DNA of 64,000 nt, taken from NCBI GenBank assembly GCA_000508965.1, contig BAHV02000014.1:79225-143224 (forward strand). Reading direction: 5' to 3'. Below are positions 1 to 8,661 of this stretch, one piece after another. The DNA is from Dielma sp000508965 (GTDB lineage: Bacteria > Bacillota_I > Bacilli_A > Erysipelotrichales > Erysipelotrichaceae). The notes below the pieces were generated by a model. The model was not told where the DNA came from. It did no database searches and saw nothing but the letters and a program-made list of their open reading frames with translations. The position numbers and the translations under genes are program-made. The stretch's first letter is position 1. Each line of letters begins with the position of its first letter.

Positions 1-314
1 GCATAGTCAGCCTCACTGATTTCAGCACCATAATTTACCTTAATGCCGCCAATCGGCGCCGCATACACCGGTAATGAAACAGGTGTACCAAAAAAATCTG
101 AAGCTGTCGAAATTTCATCATTGCCTGCGATCGTATCAAGACGAATGCAGATCTCACGCAGCTTATTGTAATTGCGCATAAATGAACTTCCGCTTCCCTT
201 GCCGCCGCATCCCGGTGTTTCTCCCGCACACACAATACCGTTGCAATTTTTACAGGCTCTGCACAAACTCATTTTGCCCTTTGCGCTTGCCATCACTTCA
301 TTCCATGATTCCAT
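1..314 (-). CDS. Alpha-hydroxy-acid oxidizing (FMN) protein, N-terminal part
   Basis: This is the first 104 codons of a gene that runs off the left edge of the window. The visible protein has a cysteine-rich start (LCRACKNCNG, then CAGETPGCGGKGSGSS), an NYNKL segment and the stretch PVYAAPIGGIKVNYG. These features are typical of the Firmicutes branch of FMN-dependent alpha-hydroxy-acid dehydrogenases/oxidases, the lactate oxidase and LldD superfamily. The ATG at 314 is preceded by GGAG at a 7-base spacing. The expected reaction is flavin-dependent oxidation of a 2-hydroxy acid such as lactate. The catalytic His and Arg residues lie outside the window, so substrate and activity cannot be judged. 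Confidence 0.75.
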   Translation of the reverse strand, partial: MESWNEVMASAKGKMSLCRACKNCNGIVCAGETPGCGGKGSGSSFMRNYNKLREICIRLDTIAGNDEISTASDFFGTPVSLPVYAAPIGGIKVNYGAEISEADY

Positions 315-423
315 TCTTTCACTCCACTTCCAATAACTATTATACGTTTAATGAAACATTTTTTCAAGCTTTTTCATATTTTTTCAGGTTTTTCTTGTTA
401 ATGATTTGGCGAACGAAATAAAA

Positions 424-458
424 AGAAACAATTCAGCAAACACTTGCCGGTTGTTTCT
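424..458 (-). terminator. Rho-independent terminator of the thioredoxin-like lipoprotein gene
   Basis: Read on the minus strand, an 8-base stem (AGAAACAA with TTGTTTCT) is followed by TTTTA, 11 bases past the lipoprotein stop codon. Confidence 0.65.
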
Positions 459-468
459 TTCTTCAACA

Positions 469-945
469 CTAACCTTTTACTTCATCAAGGCGATACTTCT
501 GAACATAATTATCAAATCGGTCTTCACTCATTTCACCGATCCAGATATCCTTAATCTCACCTTTTTCAATAAAATAGAATGTCGGTGTATAAGGCGCTTC
601 CGCATCCATGTCCTCAGTCAGAAATTCTGATGGATTCGGATGTTCTTTAATAAAAGCGAATACCGGATCCATACTGTCCTGTTTATCAAACACAACATCA
701 AAGACTTCAATCCCGTGATCAACTATATAACCAGCCAGCACATCTTCCTTAAACTTCTTGCAGTGTGAACAATTGGTTTGTGAGAATATCATCATAAATG
801 TATCACCGTTAGCCATTTTCTCTTCCATTTCCGGAAGCTGAACAGCCTTTAATGATCCTGATTCAGTTGAACGTTCATAATTATTGCTGCACGCAGATGT
901 AAGCAGTACAAAGAGACAGCTTATACTGATAAAGAATTTTTTCAT
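469..945 (-). CDS. Thioredoxin-fold lipoprotein with CxxC motif
   Basis: A 158-residue secreted lipoprotein. It starts with a lysine-containing hydrophobic signal and a lipobox (LTSAC), so the cysteine should be lipidated and the protein held on the outer face of the membrane. A thioredoxin-like domain follows, with the redox motif TNCSHCKKF near residue 58 and a likely cis-proline segment YTPTFYF. The likely role is a thiol-disulfide exchange or disulfide-isomerase activity outside the cell; no partner is visible next door. The start at 945 is chosen because GGAGG lies 5 bases before it; the ATG 12 bases upstream sits inside that ribosome binding site. Confidence 0.8.
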   Translation of the reverse strand: MKKFFISISCLFVLLTSACSNNYERSTESGSLKAVQLPEMEEKMANGDTFMMIFSQTNCSHCKKFKEDVLAGYIVDHGIEVFDVVFDKQDSMDPVFAFIKEHPNPSEFLTEDMDAEAPYTPTFYFIEKGEIKDIWIGEMSEDRFDNYVQKYRLDEVKG

Positions 946-978
946 AAGTTCCTCCATTAATACTCAGTTAGTATATCA

Positions 979-2112
979 TCATTTATTGAAATGAGCAATT
1001 GTATTCACCAGGGCATAACTGGCAGCTACCAGTTTATCCGGTGCATTCTCCAATGCCTGCTGGAAGGTCATGGCACGATCAGCAATCGAAAAGATGCCTA
1101 AAAAACCACATTCATACAATTCATGCACACCCAGACCTATGGCGCCGCTGAGTACCACCACCGGTTTATCATAGCGCTTGGCTATATTCAGTATACCCAT
1201 TGGAACTTTTCCGAAACGTGTCTGACGGTCAGTCTGCCCCTCACCGGTTATTACCAAATCACAGTCAGCGATTTTTTCTTCAATATCACAATATTGACAA
1301 ATCAAATCGATGCCCGGCATCATCTGCGCATTCAGCAAACCGATAAACGCCGCGCCAATGCCGCCAGCCGCACCGCCGCCGGCATAGCTGTCTAAATCAA
1401 GACCGCTCGCCTCAAGCATCCGATCACGGTAATTCTGCATTCCTTTTTCCAGCCGCTTGATCTGATTGGGGAACAATCCCTTCTGCTTGCCAAACACATG
1501 CGTAGCTCCCTGCATCCCCAATAGATGATTTGCTACATCACAGGCCGCAATAAGCTCTACATCTTTAAACCGCTGGAGATGATCCAGATTAACTTTTGCT
1601 ATTTTTTCTAAAGAAACCGCCTGAGCATTCAGCAGGTTGCCATTCACATCATAAAAACGAGCACCCAGCGCCTGAAGCATTCCCATACCTCCGTCATTCG
1701 TACAGCTGCCGCCTAACCCCAAAATAATGCGGTGAGCACCTCTTTGCAGGGCATTAAGCAACGCCGTACCGACACCATAACTGCTGGCAATCATCGGCAT
1801 CCGCTTTTCACGAGGCGTCATCGTCAAACCGATAATGCTTGCTACCTCGATCATTGCTGTCTTACCATGATCACAGAGACAATACTTGATTTTACGCTTT
1901 TTAAAATAAGCATCAAAGACCGTTGTTTCTACAAGCAGGCCATTCGTTATTCTGGCAAACGCATCCACTGTGCCCTCGCCGCCGTCACCAATGGCATACT
2001 TATTCACAACCATTGTCTCATCAACCATAGAAATACCTTTTTCTATGTACTGAGCAACTTCATATGAGCTTAAACAACCTTTATAAGAATCACAGGCAAT
2101 GACAATTTTCAT
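979..2112 (-). CDS. garK: Glycerate kinase
   Basis: A full-length (377 residues) glycerate kinase of the GarK/GlxK family, which phosphorylates D-glycerate with ATP, normally to 2-phosphoglycerate. Family signatures visible are the N-terminal MKIVIACDSYKGCLSS, the glycine-rich LGLGGSCTNDGGMGM near residue 132, AGGGAAGGIGAA near 245, and ITGEGQTDRQTRFGKVP near 288. The gene stands alone between a lipoprotein and a membrane protein, with no glycerate or glucarate pathway neighbours, so its physiological source of glycerate is not shown. The ATG is preceded by a weak GGATGTGATGAA ribosome binding site. Confidence 0.92.
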   Translation of the reverse strand: MKIVIACDSYKGCLSSYEVAQYIEKGISMVDETMVVNKYAIGDGGEGTVDAFARITNGLLVETTVFDAYFKKRKIKYCLCDHGKTAMIEVASIIGLTMTPREKRMPMIASSYGVGTALLNALQRGAHRIILGLGGSCTNDGGMGMLQALGARFYDVNGNLLNAQAVSLEKIAKVNLDHLQRFKDVELIAACDVANHLLGMQGATHVFGKQKGLFPNQIKRLEKGMQNYRDRMLEASGLDLDSYAGGGAAGGIGAAFIGLLNAQMMPGIDLICQYCDIEEKIADCDLVITGEGQTDRQTRFGKVPMGILNIAKRYDKPVVVLSGAIGLGVHELYECGFLGIFSIADRAMTFQQALENAPDKLVAASYALVNTIAHFNK

Positions 2113-2172
2113 TTCATCACATCCTGACTATATAGTTTATTTTACCATCAGTTGTTTGGCACTGCCAGTATT

Positions 2173-2916
2173 TTATTGATTTTCGATAAGATCTTTTACA
2201 AGATGCAGTCCATAAAAGAAAAGCCAAGCAAATATCACACCGTAAAGCAGCGTAAATAACAGCCAGCTGAATGGTTCTGCATTCAGAGCTGCCCAAGGAT
2301 TGCTGCAAGTTAAAATCTCACTGACATAAACCAAAGGCTGAAAGCTCATCGATGTCTGAAACAGTGAATTGCTTAATGCCATATATAAACCCTCAAGCAG
2401 CGCTATGACAAAGACAAGCCCTAAACAGGCTCGAATATGTTTGACTAAAAGACGGACTGAATGCCACACTATCCTGAATGGGTTATGAGCATCAATAAAC
2501 TGAAACATGCATAACAGTGAATATGGAATATAGAGAAGGATAAACAGCATGATCAAAAGACTCAGCAAAAATGATCCCTTCCCCAGCAGCATGACAAAAC
2601 CATAATAGCTTAACAGCGATGAACAGCTATAAAAAAGCAGAGAAAACAACAGGCTGTAAAGGATTGTCTGAATCATTTCCTGCATCTTTAATGTCCGATC
2701 CACCCTTAAAGCTGAAACATATAAAGAAAGCATCATAAAGTAAAAGCAATAGCCCAGATAACCGCCAAAAAGCAATATCCAAAGCTCACTGCTGTCTCTG
2801 CTCAGCATACCGGTCAACTGAATTAAAATACCGGAAAGCACATTAACACAAAGCAATGCGAAAAGCAAAATGATTTTTTTATCTGATACATGAAATCGCT
2901 GATCTAATTCGTTCAT
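2173..2916 (-). CDS. Multi-pass membrane protein, DUF975-like
   Basis: A 247-residue integral membrane protein with about six hydrophobic segments: around residues 13-35, 45-65, 80-100, 108-130, 155-180 and 215-240. A stretch in the middle (LYIPYSLLCMFQFIDAHNP followed by an IVWHSVRLL helix) recalls the DUF975 family of Firmicutes membrane proteins of unknown function. It starts at an ATG behind GGGAGATAGA. It lies downstream of the PH-like membrane protein gene on the same strand, but a terminator separates them. No catalytic residues are evident. Confidence 0.6.
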   Translation of the reverse strand: MNELDQRFHVSDKKIILLFALLCVNVLSGILIQLTGMLSRDSSELWILLFGGYLGYCFYFMMLSLYVSALRVDRTLKMQEMIQTILYSLLFSLLFYSCSSLLSYYGFVMLLGKGSFLLSLLIMLFILLYIPYSLLCMFQFIDAHNPFRIVWHSVRLLVKHIRACLGLVFVIALLEGLYMALSNSLFQTSMSFQPLVYVSEILTCSNPWAALNAEPFSWLLFTLLYGVIFAWLFFYGLHLVKDLIENQ

Positions 2917-2933
2917 TCTATCTCCCTTCTTTA

Positions 2934-2961
2934 AAGAAAAAAAGCAATGCTTTGATTGCTT
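2934..2961 (-). terminator. Rho-independent terminator between two membrane protein genes
   Basis: On the minus strand AAGCAAT pairs with ATTGCTT around a 6-base loop and is followed by a T-rich run. It begins immediately after the stop of the upstream gene. Confidence 0.7.
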
Positions 2962-3426
2962 CTATTCATCGTCATCATCAAGGTCACCCTTAGTGATATT
3001 CGGCGCATATTTTTTAAAATATTTCTCAATTTTTCTTCTTGAAAAAACTGTAAAGCGTACCTTTTCGCCGTCCTTCAGCTCAATAATCAGCTGATCCAGT
3101 CCCGTCTTCATCGGCATGATCTTCCATTCTTCTACATCATCCCAATAAAGATAGAAGCACTCCTCCCGGCTGCTTTCTTTATAGAATACCGCATGATCAC
3201 CGCTTAATTCAGTCATAACGTGATTCTTTATAAAGACAACGCCCGCCAAAGCCATTAAAGTAATCAGTAAACCAAAAATCCATAGCTTCCCGACGCACAT
3301 TAAGGAAATGCCAAATAAGACAAAGATAAGCAGACCGCCTGTCGGCTTGGAATTAATTTTAGTTTCAATCGTACGATCTTCAGGGAGATTATGACAGTAC
3401 AAACGTTTGCTTCTTATTTCACTCAC
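2962..3426 (-). CDS. Membrane protein with a PH-like cytoplasmic domain
   Basis: About 154 residues. Two adjacent hydrophobic segments (GLLIFVLFGISLMCVGKL and LLITLMALAGVVFI) form a hairpin near residues 30-65. They are followed by a soluble domain with alternating strands (AVFYKESS, FYLYWDDVEEWKI, QLIIELKDGEKVRFT) that resembles bacterial PH-like domains, and an acidic tail (DLDDDDE). A GTG start at 3426 is preferred because AGAGG lies 8 bases before it; another GTG at 3435 falls inside that ribosome binding site. Function is unknown. Confidence 0.6.
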   Translation of the reverse strand: MSEIRSKRLYCHNLPEDRTIETKINSKPTGGLLIFVLFGISLMCVGKLWIFGLLITLMALAGVVFIKNHVMTELSGDHAVFYKESSREECFYLYWDDVEEWKIMPMKTGLDQLIIELKDGEKVRFTVFSRRKIEKYFKKYAPNITKGDLDDDDE

Positions 3427-3564
3427 GAGACTCACCTCTCACGTATTAATTATAACTGAAAGCATTATATTTTCAATAGCTTCACACAATTCCACAAATT
3501 CCTTTTTATAATGATTTTTTAAATCTTTTTGAGTATAATAAAGACAATGAAATGAGGAAGTACG

Positions 3565-4395
3565 ATGCAGCAAATTTTAACGATGCTTAACAGCTTTTTT
3601 ATGACAACCTTTATAGATGCTTTATTAACGATGCTTTTTTTGTTTTTATTGATTACCTTATTAAAAAAGCTATTGATTCATATTGTTTTAAAATATGAAA
3701 ATGATAATCAGCAAATAATCATTAAGCTGATTAAAATCGGGCTGAATGTCGTCTTGATTCTAGGCATATGCTATCAATTCACAGCTTTAAAGGAAATCGT
3801 CAAAACGTTGCTTACCGGCGGCGGTGTGCTGGCTTTAGTATTAGGTTTAGCGGCTCAGGAAGCGGTTGGCAATTTAGTCAGCGGCATGATGATTCTCTTT
3901 TTCAAGCCCTTTAAGGCTGGTGATTTAATTAAAACCAATAATGGCCTGGTGGGAACTGTTTTGGATATTTCTTTGCGCCATACTGTTATTAAAACCTATG
4001 AAAATACTCAAATCATGATTCCCAACAGTGAAATTAATAAGGCAACACTTGAAAATGTGACAGCAGCTGACTTTAAGGGTGATTTTCTTATTCTGCAGAT
4101 ATCCTATGAAAGTGATCTTGATCTTGCGGTCAGCATCATTGCTGAGGAAATCATAAAGCACCCAGATTTTCTTGATCTGCGCAGTGCTGCCGAAAAGGCT
4201 GAAGGCATACCGGCCGTCAAAGTACGCTGTACGAATTTTTTAGACAGCGGTATTGAATTAAAAACTGCCTTGCAAAGCCGTTCCAGTGCGGTAGGTTATG
4301 CTATGTTGTCAGATTTGCGGTTCAGCATCAAAAAACGCTTTGATGAAGCTGGTATTGTGATTCCTTATCCGCAGGTAGTCATCCATCAAAATTAA
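3565..4395 (+). CDS. mscS: Small-conductance mechanosensitive channel (MscS family)
   Basis: A 276-residue MscS-type channel, close to the usual length. Three N-terminal membrane helices end in the pore helix (GGGVLALVLGLAAQEAVGN, residues about 90-108). The beta domain follows (FFKPFKAGDLI... GLVGTVLDISLRHTVI ... MIPNSEI), then the alpha/beta C-terminal domain ending in IPYPQVVIH. It opens under membrane tension and releases solutes during hypo-osmotic shock. It is monocistronic on the plus strand, with ribosome binding site GAGGAAGTACG before the ATG. Confidence 0.93.
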   Translation: MQQILTMLNSFFMTTFIDALLTMLFLFLLITLLKKLLIHIVLKYENDNQQIIIKLIKIGLNVVLILGICYQFTALKEIVKTLLTGGGVLALVLGLAAQEAVGNLVSGMMILFFKPFKAGDLIKTNNGLVGTVLDISLRHTVIKTYENTQIMIPNSEINKATLENVTAADFKGDFLILQISYESDLDLAVSIIAEEIIKHPDFLDLRSAAEKAEGIPAVKVRCTNFLDSGIELKTALQSRSSAVGYAMLSDLRFSIKKRFDEAGIVIPYPQVVIHQN

Positions 4396-4456
4396 AAAGT
4401 GTTAAAATTGTTGTTTTCCGGCTGATTGGCTATAATAAAAACAGGAGGACAACAAT

Positions 4457-5416
4457 ATGAATTTAGAAAACAGAAAACTGGTACTGATAGGTACTGGCTT
4501 TGTCGGCATGAGCATGGCATATACCTTTTTAAATACAGGTGGTATCGATGAAATTGTATTAGTCGATATGAACACAGACAAAACCATAGGTGAAGCCATG
4601 GATTTAAGTCATGGTCTTCCTTATGCCAGCAGCCGCATTAAAATCAAAGCCGGCAGCTATGCCGACTGCAAAGATGCAGCGATTGTGGTAATTACTGCCG
4701 GTGCAGCTCAAAAACCAGGTCAGACACGGCTTGATCTGACAATGGTTAATGCAAAAATAATGAAATCGATTACGGAAAGTATTATGGCCAGTGGATTTGA
4801 CGGCATTTTAATCGTTGCCAGCAATCCCGTGGATCTGATGGCCTATGTTGCGCAAAAAGTCAGCGGATTGCCAACCAGTCGAGTACTTGGCTCCGGTACG
4901 ATATTAGATACTGCACGGCTGCGTACCTTGATGGCTGATTATCTGAATGTATCGCCAACCAACGTACATGCCTATATGATGGGAGAACACGGTGATTCAT
5001 CCTTTGTACCTTGGACACATGCGTATGTAGGCTGTAAAAAGATGCTGGAGCTCTTGGATGAACAGCATAAGGGACTTGATGATTTACATGAAATATATCG
5101 TCAGGTACAGCATGCCGCTTATGAAATTATCGAAAAGAAAAAAGCAACTTATTATGGGATCGGACTGTCTTTAAATCGCTTAGTACGCGCTATCCTGGAT
5201 GATGAAAACGCTATTCTGACAATTTCTGCCTACCAGCAGGATGAATATCATGAACATGATCTATATATTGGCGTGCCGGCAATCATCAACCGCAGCGGAG
5301 TTCGTGAAATCATTCGTCTGCCATTGAATGATGTTGATCAGCAAAAGTTCTTCAACAGCTGTAAGACATTGAAAGAAAATATTCAGCACATCGAACAAGA
5401 ACTCAACTGGATTTAA
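4457..5416 (+). CDS. ldh: L-lactate dehydrogenase
   Basis: A 319-residue NAD-dependent L-lactate dehydrogenase that reduces pyruvate to lactate and reoxidizes NADH in fermentation. The Rossmann signature is GTGFVGMSMA near residue 12, with the NAD-discriminating acidic residue in VLVDMN. GAAQKPGQTR carries the substrate-loop arginine. ASNPVDLM and the catalytic GEHGDSSF (His about 178) are intact. The ATG follows an AGGAGGACAACAAT ribosome binding site. It is a single-gene unit ending at a clear terminator. No Rex-like box was seen upstream. Confidence 0.95.
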   Translation: MNLENRKLVLIGTGFVGMSMAYTFLNTGGIDEIVLVDMNTDKTIGEAMDLSHGLPYASSRIKIKAGSYADCKDAAIVVITAGAAQKPGQTRLDLTMVNAKIMKSITESIMASGFDGILIVASNPVDLMAYVAQKVSGLPTSRVLGSGTILDTARLRTLMADYLNVSPTNVHAYMMGEHGDSSFVPWTHAYVGCKKMLELLDEQHKGLDDLHEIYRQVQHAAYEIIEKKKATYYGIGLSLNRLVRAILDDENAILTISAYQQDEYHEHDLYIGVPAIINRSGVREIIRLPLNDVDQQKFFNSCKTLKENIQHIEQELNWI

Positions 5417-5418
5417 AA

Positions 5419-5453
5419 AGCTGCCGTAATTATCTACGGCAGACTTTTTTATT
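5419..5453. terminator. Bidirectional terminator between ldh and a ferredoxin-type gene
   Basis: A perfect 8-base stem, CTGCCGTA with TACGGCAG, has a T-rich run on both strands (ACTTTTTT on plus, CTTTTTAAA on minus). It lies between convergent genes. Confidence 0.85.
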
Positions 5454-5463
5454 ATTGCTTCGA

Positions 5464-6054
5464 TTATTCATATATACAGCCATCATTGCTGACAACTACT
5501 TCGTGGTATTGAATCGGCAAACCGCTTAATTGCACGGCTTCATCAACAAGTATTTTCAGACTCATGCAGCAATCGCTGTTCATGCGAACGATTTGAATCG
5601 AATGAAAATCAGCCTTTCTGAACATCTCAGCCAGTTTTTTCGCATATGTGTGATTAGTGTCGTTTTTAGGACAGGCAATCAGTACGACTTTATCAATCAT
5701 AAATTCTTTATGAAAGTCCGCATAAGCGTAAGCAGCACAGTCAGCGGCTAAAAGTAAATCAGCATGCGGCAGATAACGGTTATCGCTGCTGATCATTGAA
5801 AGATGAACCGGCCAATTATATAGTTCAGAATCATTGCCGTCACAGCAATCCCCTTCACAGCACCAGCATTCTTTTTTCGTTAATTCTATCGCCGCGCAAG
5901 GACAATGTGTTACGCACTCATTACAGCCGCTGCAGCCATCCTTTATAGCTGCCGTATGACCATTGACCTCAATAAACATATGTTCCTGACAAATGCGCAG
6001 GCATTGTCTGCAGTTCATGCATCGATCTGTATTAATAACAGCTTGAAATTTCAT
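5464..6054 (-). CDS. 4Fe-4S dicluster ferredoxin-domain protein
   Basis: A 196-residue iron-sulfur protein. Two ferredoxin motifs come first: CMNCRQCLRIC near residue 12 and CSGCNECVTHCPC near residue 41. A cysteine-rich CWCCEGDCC segment follows. The rest (LLLAADCAAYAYADFH, KVVLIACPKND, MNSDCC) matches a common anaerobe family often called 4Fe-4S binding protein, whose function is not established. It probably carries electrons in the cytoplasm. The ATG lies behind AGGTGATGAG, and TATAAT about 30 bases upstream of that suggests its own promoter. Confidence 0.75.
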   Translation of the reverse strand: MKFQAVINTDRCMNCRQCLRICQEHMFIEVNGHTAAIKDGCSGCNECVTHCPCAAIELTKKECWCCEGDCCDGNDSELYNWPVHLSMISSDNRYLPHADLLLAADCAAYAYADFHKEFMIDKVVLIACPKNDTNHTYAKKLAEMFRKADFHSIQIVRMNSDCCMSLKILVDEAVQLSGLPIQYHEVVVSNDGCIYE

Positions 6055-6176
6055 CTCATCACCTACTGAGAATCATTATAGCTGATAATATACAAGATTG
6101 CATTTAATATACACTCCGAAAATATGATAAACAATGTATTATCACTGATTTTCATTATTTAGATAAATCTTATAGC

Positions 6177-6435
6177 TTAATTATAAAAAATGCTGAGTCC
6201 GTCTGATTCCAGCTTCTCCATAACTCTGACGATACTCAGCAAATCACCTTTAGCATAGGCATCAGCATAATCAGAAATGAAGCTTCAGTAATATTCTCTG
6301 TTTCATCATAATATAGCCCCTGCCTGAATTACGCTGTTATTAAATTAATTGTACTTCATTATGCTTTTCAAAGCAGCAAAGTTCTGCGGTTGTTTTAATG
6401 ATCTCATGGACCTCAGTCAGACAAGGCAAAGGCAC
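6177..6435 (-). pseudogene. Decayed gene fragment in three reading frames
   Basis: Three protein-like stretches follow one another on the minus strand but in different frames. VPLPCLTEVHEIIKTTAEL continues through CCFEKHNEVQLI to a stop at 6340-6342. QGLYYDETENITEASF lies next, then SDYADAYAKGDLLSIVRV continues through EKLESDGLSIFYN to a stop at 6177. The pieces read as one decayed coding region with at least two frame disruptions. No ribosome binding site precedes the GTG at 6435. The parent family was not recognised. The remaining gap sequence (6055-6176) is AT-rich and shows only the promoter region of the ferredoxin-type gene. Confidence 0.4.
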
Positions 6436-6464
6436 TTAATCATAGTATTTCTATAAGAGTCTTA

Positions 6465-6498
6465 ATCTAAAAAAAACTGATCAAATTAATGACCAGTT
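6465..6498 (-). terminator. Terminator of the DEAD-box helicase gene
   Basis: A 9-base stem (minus strand AACTGGTCA with TGATCAGTT, one G-T pair) is followed by TTTTTTTT, just past the helicase stop. Confidence 0.75.
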
Positions 6499-6508
6499 CA
6501 TGTATTAT

Positions 6509-8260
6509 TTAATCATCATACCTTGTCTTGCGGCGCGGCTTTTCATTCTTGCTCTTTGAGCTGTTGCGGCGGGTATGTTCCGTCGTTTTTCTTGACTTAT
6601 ATGAATCTTCGCTCATCTTTTTAGGCTTATAGCTGCCCTCAATTTTCTTAACAGACTTGCGCACCGGTGCACCGCCGTCAATCTTAACATTCACTTCAAA
6701 TCCGCGGATCGTGCAATTAGCCATATGTTCAAGCACCTTATCTACTGAATCATTGGCAATATCAACCAAGGTATATTTAGCTTTCAAATCAATTTTACCA
6801 ATAACAGATGAAGGAAGACCGGTTTCTTCAGCAATGGCGCATACTAAATGATTAGCAGCAACCCCTTGATTACGCCCAATATTGAAATGCAGCGTTGACG
6901 CATCAGCATCGTTGAACTTACGTTCCTTTTTCTTATTGAAAACCTCTTCCACAACCCCAGCGTCAATTACCTCAGGCTTATAAAGCATTGAAATCAAAGC
7001 ACTCAATACGTTCTCAATAGCAACTCCCTCACCAAGAATTTCATTTGCAATTTCAATACTTTCCTCATTGATATCCTCAGAACATGCACTCATGACCTGA
7101 GCCACAAATGCGCGTTTGCTCTCTTCCAATAACTCTTCACTGCTTGGCAGCTGGCGATGTGCGATGGCTGTTTTCGTATAACGCATGATGTCACGAATGA
7201 ACTGACGCTGACGCTTGCCAGCAATCAATGTGATCGCCTTCCCCTTTTTGCCGGCACGGCCTGTACGGCCTACACGATGAATGTAATATTCATTATCCTG
7301 AGGGATGTCATAATTGACTACCAGGTCAATATTATCAACATCGATGCCTCTTGCCGCTACATCAGTAGCAATCAAAATCGGATAATTACCAGTACGGAAT
7401 TGATCCATCACACGAGTACGCGCCTGCTGCTTCATATCACCATGCAGACCAATGGCTTTGATGTCATATGAATTTAACTCATCGACAAGTTCATCCACCA
7501 TCTTTTTCGTATTACAGAAAATCATTGTGAGTTCTGGATCAAACGCATTCAGCAGGATACGTAAAGCATTCGTTTTCTTGCCGCGGCCACACTCATAATA
7601 GCTTTGTTCCACAGTATCGATCGTCCGCTGTGTACTCTTAATTTCAACACTGACAGGATCTTGCTGGAACTGTCTTGTAATTTCCATAATACTGCTTGGC
7701 ATTGTTGCTGAGAACAAAGTCATCTGATATTGTTCCTTTGGCATGCCCTTTAAGATTTCTTCGATATCCTCTTTAAAACCCATATTCAGCATTTCATCTG
7801 CTTCATCAAGAATTACCATCTTGATTTCATCAAGCTTTAAAGTACGGCGGCGTAAATGATCCATCACACGGCCCGGTGTCCCTACGACAATTCCACAGCC
7901 GCGCTTCAGCAGCTGAATCTGACTGTCAATTGGCTGACCGCCATAAATCGGAACGATTTTGACACCTTCTTTATACTTAGAAAACTTTCTTAATTCAGTC
8001 GCAATCTGAATATCCAATTCTCTGGTAGGACTTAGAATAAGAATTTGCGGCTTGCGATTTGTCGGATCCACCTTATCAATAGCCGGTAATCCAAAGGCTG
8101 CTGTTTTGCCTGTGCCTGTATTAGAACGACCTAACACATCTCTCCCTTGTAAGATATATGGGATTGCCTGTGCCTGTATGTCGGTTGCATTTTCAAATCC
8201 CATCTCACTGACGGCTCTCAAAATTTCATTACTTAAACCTAATTCATTAAAATTTGTCAT
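6509..8260 (-). CDS. DEAD-box ATP-dependent RNA helicase with DbpA-type RNA-binding domain
   Basis: A 583-residue helicase. All core motifs are intact: Q motif (FNELGLS...IQAQAIP), Walker A NTGTGKT near residue 48, PTRELD, TPGR, DEAD near 152, SAT, HGD, ATDVAARGID and HRVGRTGRAG. A DbpA/CsdA-like RNA-binding domain follows (about 445-535, FNIGRNQGVAANHLV... ), then a very basic tail rich in Lys and Arg. Such proteins unwind RNA duplexes in ribosome assembly, mRNA decay and cold adaptation. The gene has its own promoter and a leader hairpin (GAGTACA/TGTACTC at 8284-8303), and AAGAAGG before the ATG. Confidence 0.93.
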   Translation of the reverse strand: MTNFNELGLSNEILRAVSEMGFENATDIQAQAIPYILQGRDVLGRSNTGTGKTAAFGLPAIDKVDPTNRKPQILILSPTRELDIQIATELRKFSKYKEGVKIVPIYGGQPIDSQIQLLKRGCGIVVGTPGRVMDHLRRRTLKLDEIKMVILDEADEMLNMGFKEDIEEILKGMPKEQYQMTLFSATMPSSIMEITRQFQQDPVSVEIKSTQRTIDTVEQSYYECGRGKKTNALRILLNAFDPELTMIFCNTKKMVDELVDELNSYDIKAIGLHGDMKQQARTRVMDQFRTGNYPILIATDVAARGIDVDNIDLVVNYDIPQDNEYYIHRVGRTGRAGKKGKAITLIAGKRQRQFIRDIMRYTKTAIAHRQLPSSEELLEESKRAFVAQVMSACSEDINEESIEIANEILGEGVAIENVLSALISMLYKPEVIDAGVVEEVFNKKKERKFNDADASTLHFNIGRNQGVAANHLVCAIAEETGLPSSVIGKIDLKAKYTLVDIANDSVDKVLEHMANCTIRGFEVNVKIDGGAPVRKSVKKIEGSYKPKKMSEDSYKSRKTTEHTRRNSSKSKNEKPRRKTRYDD

Positions 8261-8329
8261 TTGTACCTTCTTTCTAATGATTCGAGTACAAACTAATGTA
8301 CTCTAGCCTATATTAACAATAACTGATTA

Positions 8330-8358
8330 ATCATATCATTTTTAAATATGCCCGTCAA
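8330..8358 (-). promoter_or_regulatory. Sigma-A promoter of the DEAD-box helicase gene
   Basis: On the minus strand TTGACG and TATGAT are separated by 17 bases. The resulting leader of roughly 60 bases contains a 7-base-pair hairpin at 8284-8303, just ahead of the ribosome binding site. Confidence 0.7.
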
Positions 8359-8459
8359 TAAATATTTTATTCGCCGGATCACAAGCTATAAAATTTGATC
8401 TTCTTATTTTAAGCCTATTTTTCGACAAATTTCGCAGGTTGCTTTTGGTATAGTAAACG

Positions 8460-8570
8460 TGCAAGGAAACTTGCATACGAAAAACCATTCCCCTTTAATC
8501 CCTTTTTCGTATTAAAATTCTATCTCTTTAAGCAGGAAAAACCCTTCTTCCCCTGGAAGGGTTTTTCTGT
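8460..8570 (+). ncRNA. Probable small RNA with three hairpins and C-rich loops
   Basis: A gene-free interval between minus-strand genes holds an extended -10 element on the plus strand (TGGTATAGT, 8446-8454) followed by three back-to-back hairpins. The first is TGCAAG-GAAA-CTTGCA with a GNRA tetraloop. The second is a perfect 10-base-pair stem (ATACGAAAAA, 8475-8484, with 8503-8512) closing an 18-base pyrimidine-rich loop. The third is a 12-base-pair stem (8536-8547 with 8556-8567) with loop TTCCCCTG and a T run, which works as a terminator. Both large loops carry TTCCCCT, complementary to Shine-Dalgarno-like GGGGA. No open reading frame with a ribosome binding site is present. It does not match an RNA family I can name. 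No good -35 box was seen. Confidence 0.6.
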
Positions 8571-8623
8571 TTACATAACATAATATTATTTTAAATCTAT
8601 AAAATGACCATCGCTGAACCACT

Positions 8624-8653
8624 CAAAAAGGCCCATCCGATGGGATGAGCCTT
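8624..8653 (-). terminator. Terminator of the hydrogenase operon
   Basis: On the minus strand AAGGCTCATCC pairs with GGATGGGCCTT around CATC and is followed by TTT. It sits directly downstream of hydA, the last gene of the operon. Confidence 0.8.
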
Positions 8654-8661
8654 CATATTAA

